Assembly: GCF_900172365.1 (NCBI RefSeq)
Contig: NZ_FWFJ01000025.1
Location: 1 to 59,487 of the forward strand
Source: Roseovarius gaetbuli
GTDB lineage: Bacteria > Pseudomonadota > Alphaproteobacteria > Rhodobacterales > Rhodobacteraceae
Length of the DNA: 59,487 bases
Direction: 5' to 3'
Numbering within the stretch: the stretch's first letter is position 1; each line of letters starts with the position of its first letter. The position numbers and the translations under genes were made by a program. The notes beneath the pieces are model-generated. The model had not been told where the DNA came from and ran no database searches. It worked only from the letters and a program-made list of their open reading frames with translations. Positions 58,991 through 59,487 of this stretch are shown piece after piece.

Positions 58991-59325
58991 GAGGTGATCC
59001 TTGTTTCAAGGTACACTCAACATATTCTGCTTAAAGAACGGTATGTTCTGTCGTTCCGGTTAACTGCCCAATACCTAGAATTGTAGGGAACGCTTACACG
59101 TGCGCCCACTGAAAGCGGACGTTGCCACAGCCGTGGAGAAAGGGCACTTTCCCGCGCTGCTGACCTTACTGTGCCACGCGCCGAAGAACCGGTCCGGGGC
59201 AGACATGCTTGGCGTTTCTGCCAATATTGCCGGGCGCGACCTCCTGACAGGGTTCGCAAAAATCCGCCTTATCAAGTGAAAACCTGCGCGACGGTTCAAA
59301 CCGGAGCGTGATCACCGGGTAATCC

Positions 59326-59342
59326 CCCCATTTTTAATGGGG
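59326..59342. repeat. Short hairpin near the right 36-bp repeat
   Basis: CCCCATT pairs with AATGGGG around TTT. On the minus strand it follows the duplicated MARLR-encoding sequence and may be part of an insertion-sequence relic. Confidence 0.55.
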
Positions 59343-59359
59343 TCCAGCCGTAGAAATCA

Positions 59360-59395
59360 CGTAACCGCGCCATTGGCACCGCCTGCCTGACGCTG
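59360..59395. repeat. 36-bp repeat, right copy
   Basis: Identical to 46409-46444 over 36 bp and in the same orientation, about 12.9 kb apart. The flanks differ on both sides. Confidence 0.85.
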
Positions 59396-59406
59396 GGGCG
59401 ATGATC

Positions 59407-59458
59407 TAAGATACGTGTTTAACGACGTCGTTAACGACGTCGTTAAACACGTATCTTA
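59407..59458. repeat. Perfect 52-bp palindrome built on two tandem 12-bp palindromes
   Basis: The arm TAAGATACGTGTTT, two tandem copies of the self-complementary 12-mer AACGACGTCGTT, and the inverse arm AAACACGTATCTTA make a gapless palindrome with its centre between 59432 and 59433. There is no loop and no T-run, so it is not a typical terminator. It may be an operator, a joined pair of element ends, or a resolution/attachment site. Confidence 0.9.
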
Positions 59459-59487
59459 TGCGGGGTCATCGATGCGTGGTGAATTTC

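Larger units (their letters stand above)
58991..59487. other. 497-bp noncoding region with repeats and palindrome
   Basis: Several short frames exist but none has an SD or recognisable family. The region holds a small hairpin (59326-59342, CCCCATT-TTT-AATGGGG), the right copy of the 36-bp repeat and a perfect 52-bp palindrome. It is probably a mosaic of mobile-element remains. Confidence 0.55.

Noticed and set aside
59017..59299. Two overlapping minus-strand frames of 74-80 residues
   Set aside because: No SD, no recognised motif, mutually overlapping frames; treated as noncoding relic DNA.

Overview
The window is chromosomal DNA of an alphaproteobacterium, most likely a marine Rhodobacterales (Roseobacter-group) species. 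The basis is the GC-rich coding pattern, the alphaproteobacterial forms of the ribosomal proteins and SecY, a phasin, TIGR02466-type oxygenase, SseB and DUF1467 genes, and a Hint-domain secreted protein of the kind common in that group. No tRNA, rRNA or CRISPR array was seen.

Region 1 (1-17183) is the tuf-S10-spc-alpha cluster on the + strand: the end of tuf, then rpsJ-rplC-rplD-rplW, rplB-rpsS-rplV-rpsC-rplP, rpmC-rpsQ-rplN-rplX-rplE-rpsN-rpsH-rplF-rplR, rpsE-rpmD, rplO-secY-adk, rpsM-rpsK-rpoA and rplQ. Gene order is canonical, but the cluster is cut into modules by intrinsic terminators and re-initiating promoters. Three non-ribosomal genes sit in the cuts: a phasin (antisense, rplW/rplB), a 2OG-Fe(II) oxygenase (rplP/rpmC) and an AT-richer HEPN-like gene (rpmD/rplO). 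Copies of a short GTGGGT...ACCCAC palindromic repeat border all three insertions.

Region 2 (17328-24566) has rarA (replication-fork ATPase) and a four-gene ABC oligopeptide-type importer: Tat-exported binding protein, two permeases (the second unusually enlarged) and a fused double ATPase. A 39-aa membrane miniprotein follows.

Region 3 (25006-45914) is housekeeping and accessory metabolism: carB, a secreted protein, pabB, cfa, aspS, a GNAT acetyltransferase, a response regulator, methylmalonyl-CoA epimerase with a DUF1467 partner, an EI24 membrane protein, a nitroreductase, a YggU protein, a Met/His-rich secreted repeat protein, kdsD-like isomerase, an MFS transporter, a methyltransferase, an SRAP protein, clpS, an RsmC-like methyltransferase, an SDR lacking its catalytic lysine, and hemF.

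Region 4 (45915-57631) starts with a small decayed patch carrying a repeat shared with the right end of the window. Then come trhO, pncA, a uracil-DNA-glycosylase-like gene, an sseB-like gene, a ghrA-like dehydrogenase, the cell-shape operon mreB-mreC-mreD-mrdA-rodA (minus strand) and hisD.

Region 5 (57884-59487) is accessory: a lamin-tail/Hint two-domain protein and about 500 bp of non-coding DNA with a second copy of the 36-bp repeat and a perfect 52-bp palindrome.

Starts were adjusted from the longest open frame where a Shine-Dalgarno sequence or family length decided it. Functions come from recognised motifs only; no database search was possible.
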